A stretch of 5,785 bases of DNA from SG8-41 sp035620515 (GTDB lineage Bacteria > Pseudomonadota > Gammaproteobacteria > Burkholderiales > SG8-41), in contig DASPGR010000280.1 in NCBI GenBank assembly GCA_035620515.1, positions 1 to 5,785 on the forward strand. The letters are read 5' to 3'. Below, piece by piece: positions 5,698 through 5,785 of the stretch. The first letter of the stretch is position 1, and the number at the start of each line of letters is the position of its first letter. A program made the translations under genes and the position numbers. The notes beneath the pieces are model-generated. The model had not been told where the DNA came from. It searched no databases and saw nothing but the letters and a program-made list of their open reading frames with translations.

Positions 5698-5785
5698 ATG
5701 GCGCGCTTCGTAAGACGTACCCACACCGAACCCGCTGCCTTTCTCATCGACGGCAAGGAGCAGTGGCTCCGCCGATGCGGGCTGT
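5698..5785 (+). CDS. Probable CDGSH-type iron-sulfur protein, N-terminal fragment cut by window edge
   Basis: An open frame from ATG 5698 to the right edge (29 codons plus one base) begins MARFVRRTHTEPAAFLIDGK and continues EQWLRRCGL. This matches the N-terminal layout of small bacterial CDGSH iron-sulfur proteins: M-A-R-x-V-R, a short beta strand, x-D-G-K, then W-I-C-x-C-G-L-S before the C-D-G-S-H motif. The motif itself would lie beyond the edge. The expected first cluster Cys (of C-x-C) is here Arg25 (CGC, 5770-5772), while Cys27 (TGC, 5776-5778) and Gly-Leu are kept. AAAGGG at 5682-5687 is a possible ribosome-binding site ten bases upstream. It is divergent from the ECF sigma gene. The family assignment depends on 29 residues and is probable, not certain. 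Confidence 0.58.
   Translation, partial: MARFVRRTHTEPAAFLIDGKEQWLRRCGL

Noticed and set aside
1..5785. tRNA/rRNA genes, CRISPR arrays, insertion sequences or attachment sites
   Set aside because: I saw no regularly spaced repeats, transposase motifs, tRNA-like cloverleaf with TTCGANNC arms or terminal inverted repeats.

Overview
The window is GC-rich (roughly 60-65% by eye), with densely packed bacterial genes, clear Shine-Dalgarno sites and FadL, LysR, Rieske and ECF-sigma families typical of Proteobacteria. A betaproteobacterial source (Burkholderiales-like) is my best guess. It rests on style and gene families only, with no taxonomic marker.

Layout. (1) Bases 1-114, minus strand: the N-terminal 38 residues of a LysR-type regulator that runs off the left edge. 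(2) Bases 115-281: an AT-rich divergent control region with a good sigma-70-like promoter for that regulator. (3) Bases 282-1628, plus strand: a FadL/OmpP1-type outer-membrane channel, followed by a hairpin terminator. (4) Bases 1684-3682, minus strand: a tight two-gene operon. Its first gene is a Rieske non-heme iron oxygenase of the VanA/phthalate-oxygenase type. Four bases after it comes an NMT1/THI5-like (SsuA/TauA-like) protein with a periplasmic-binding fold but no signal peptide. (5) Bases 3683-3772: a 90-bp divergent spacer with a nested dyad that is a likely LysR operator. (6) Bases 3773-4657, plus strand: a complete LysR-type regulator. (7) Bases 4733-4912, plus strand: a small Met-rich single-pass membrane protein of 59 residues. 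(8) Bases 4944-5621, minus strand: an ECF sigma factor with a C-terminal extension. (9) Bases 5698-5785, plus strand: the start of a probable CDGSH-type iron-sulfur protein that runs off the right edge.

How the parts may work together (inference). The left two thirds looks like a small catabolic island for an aromatic or other hydrophobic compound. The FadL channel would admit the compound through the outer membrane. The Rieske oxygenase would hydroxylate or O-demethylate it. The coupled binding-fold protein would bind or further convert the product. The divergent LysR protein would switch the operon on when the compound is present. No reductase or ferredoxin partner for the oxygenase is in view, and no ABC permease or ATPase for the binding-fold protein. 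The right third (Met-rich membrane peptide, ECF sigma factor, CDGSH-like protein) looks like a separate stress, metal or redox-response group.

The most interesting points are the signal-less binding-fold protein with a Cys-x-Cys-His-Trp motif coupled to the oxygenase, the CDGSH-like protein with Arg where the first cluster Cys is expected, and the small Met-rich membrane protein.
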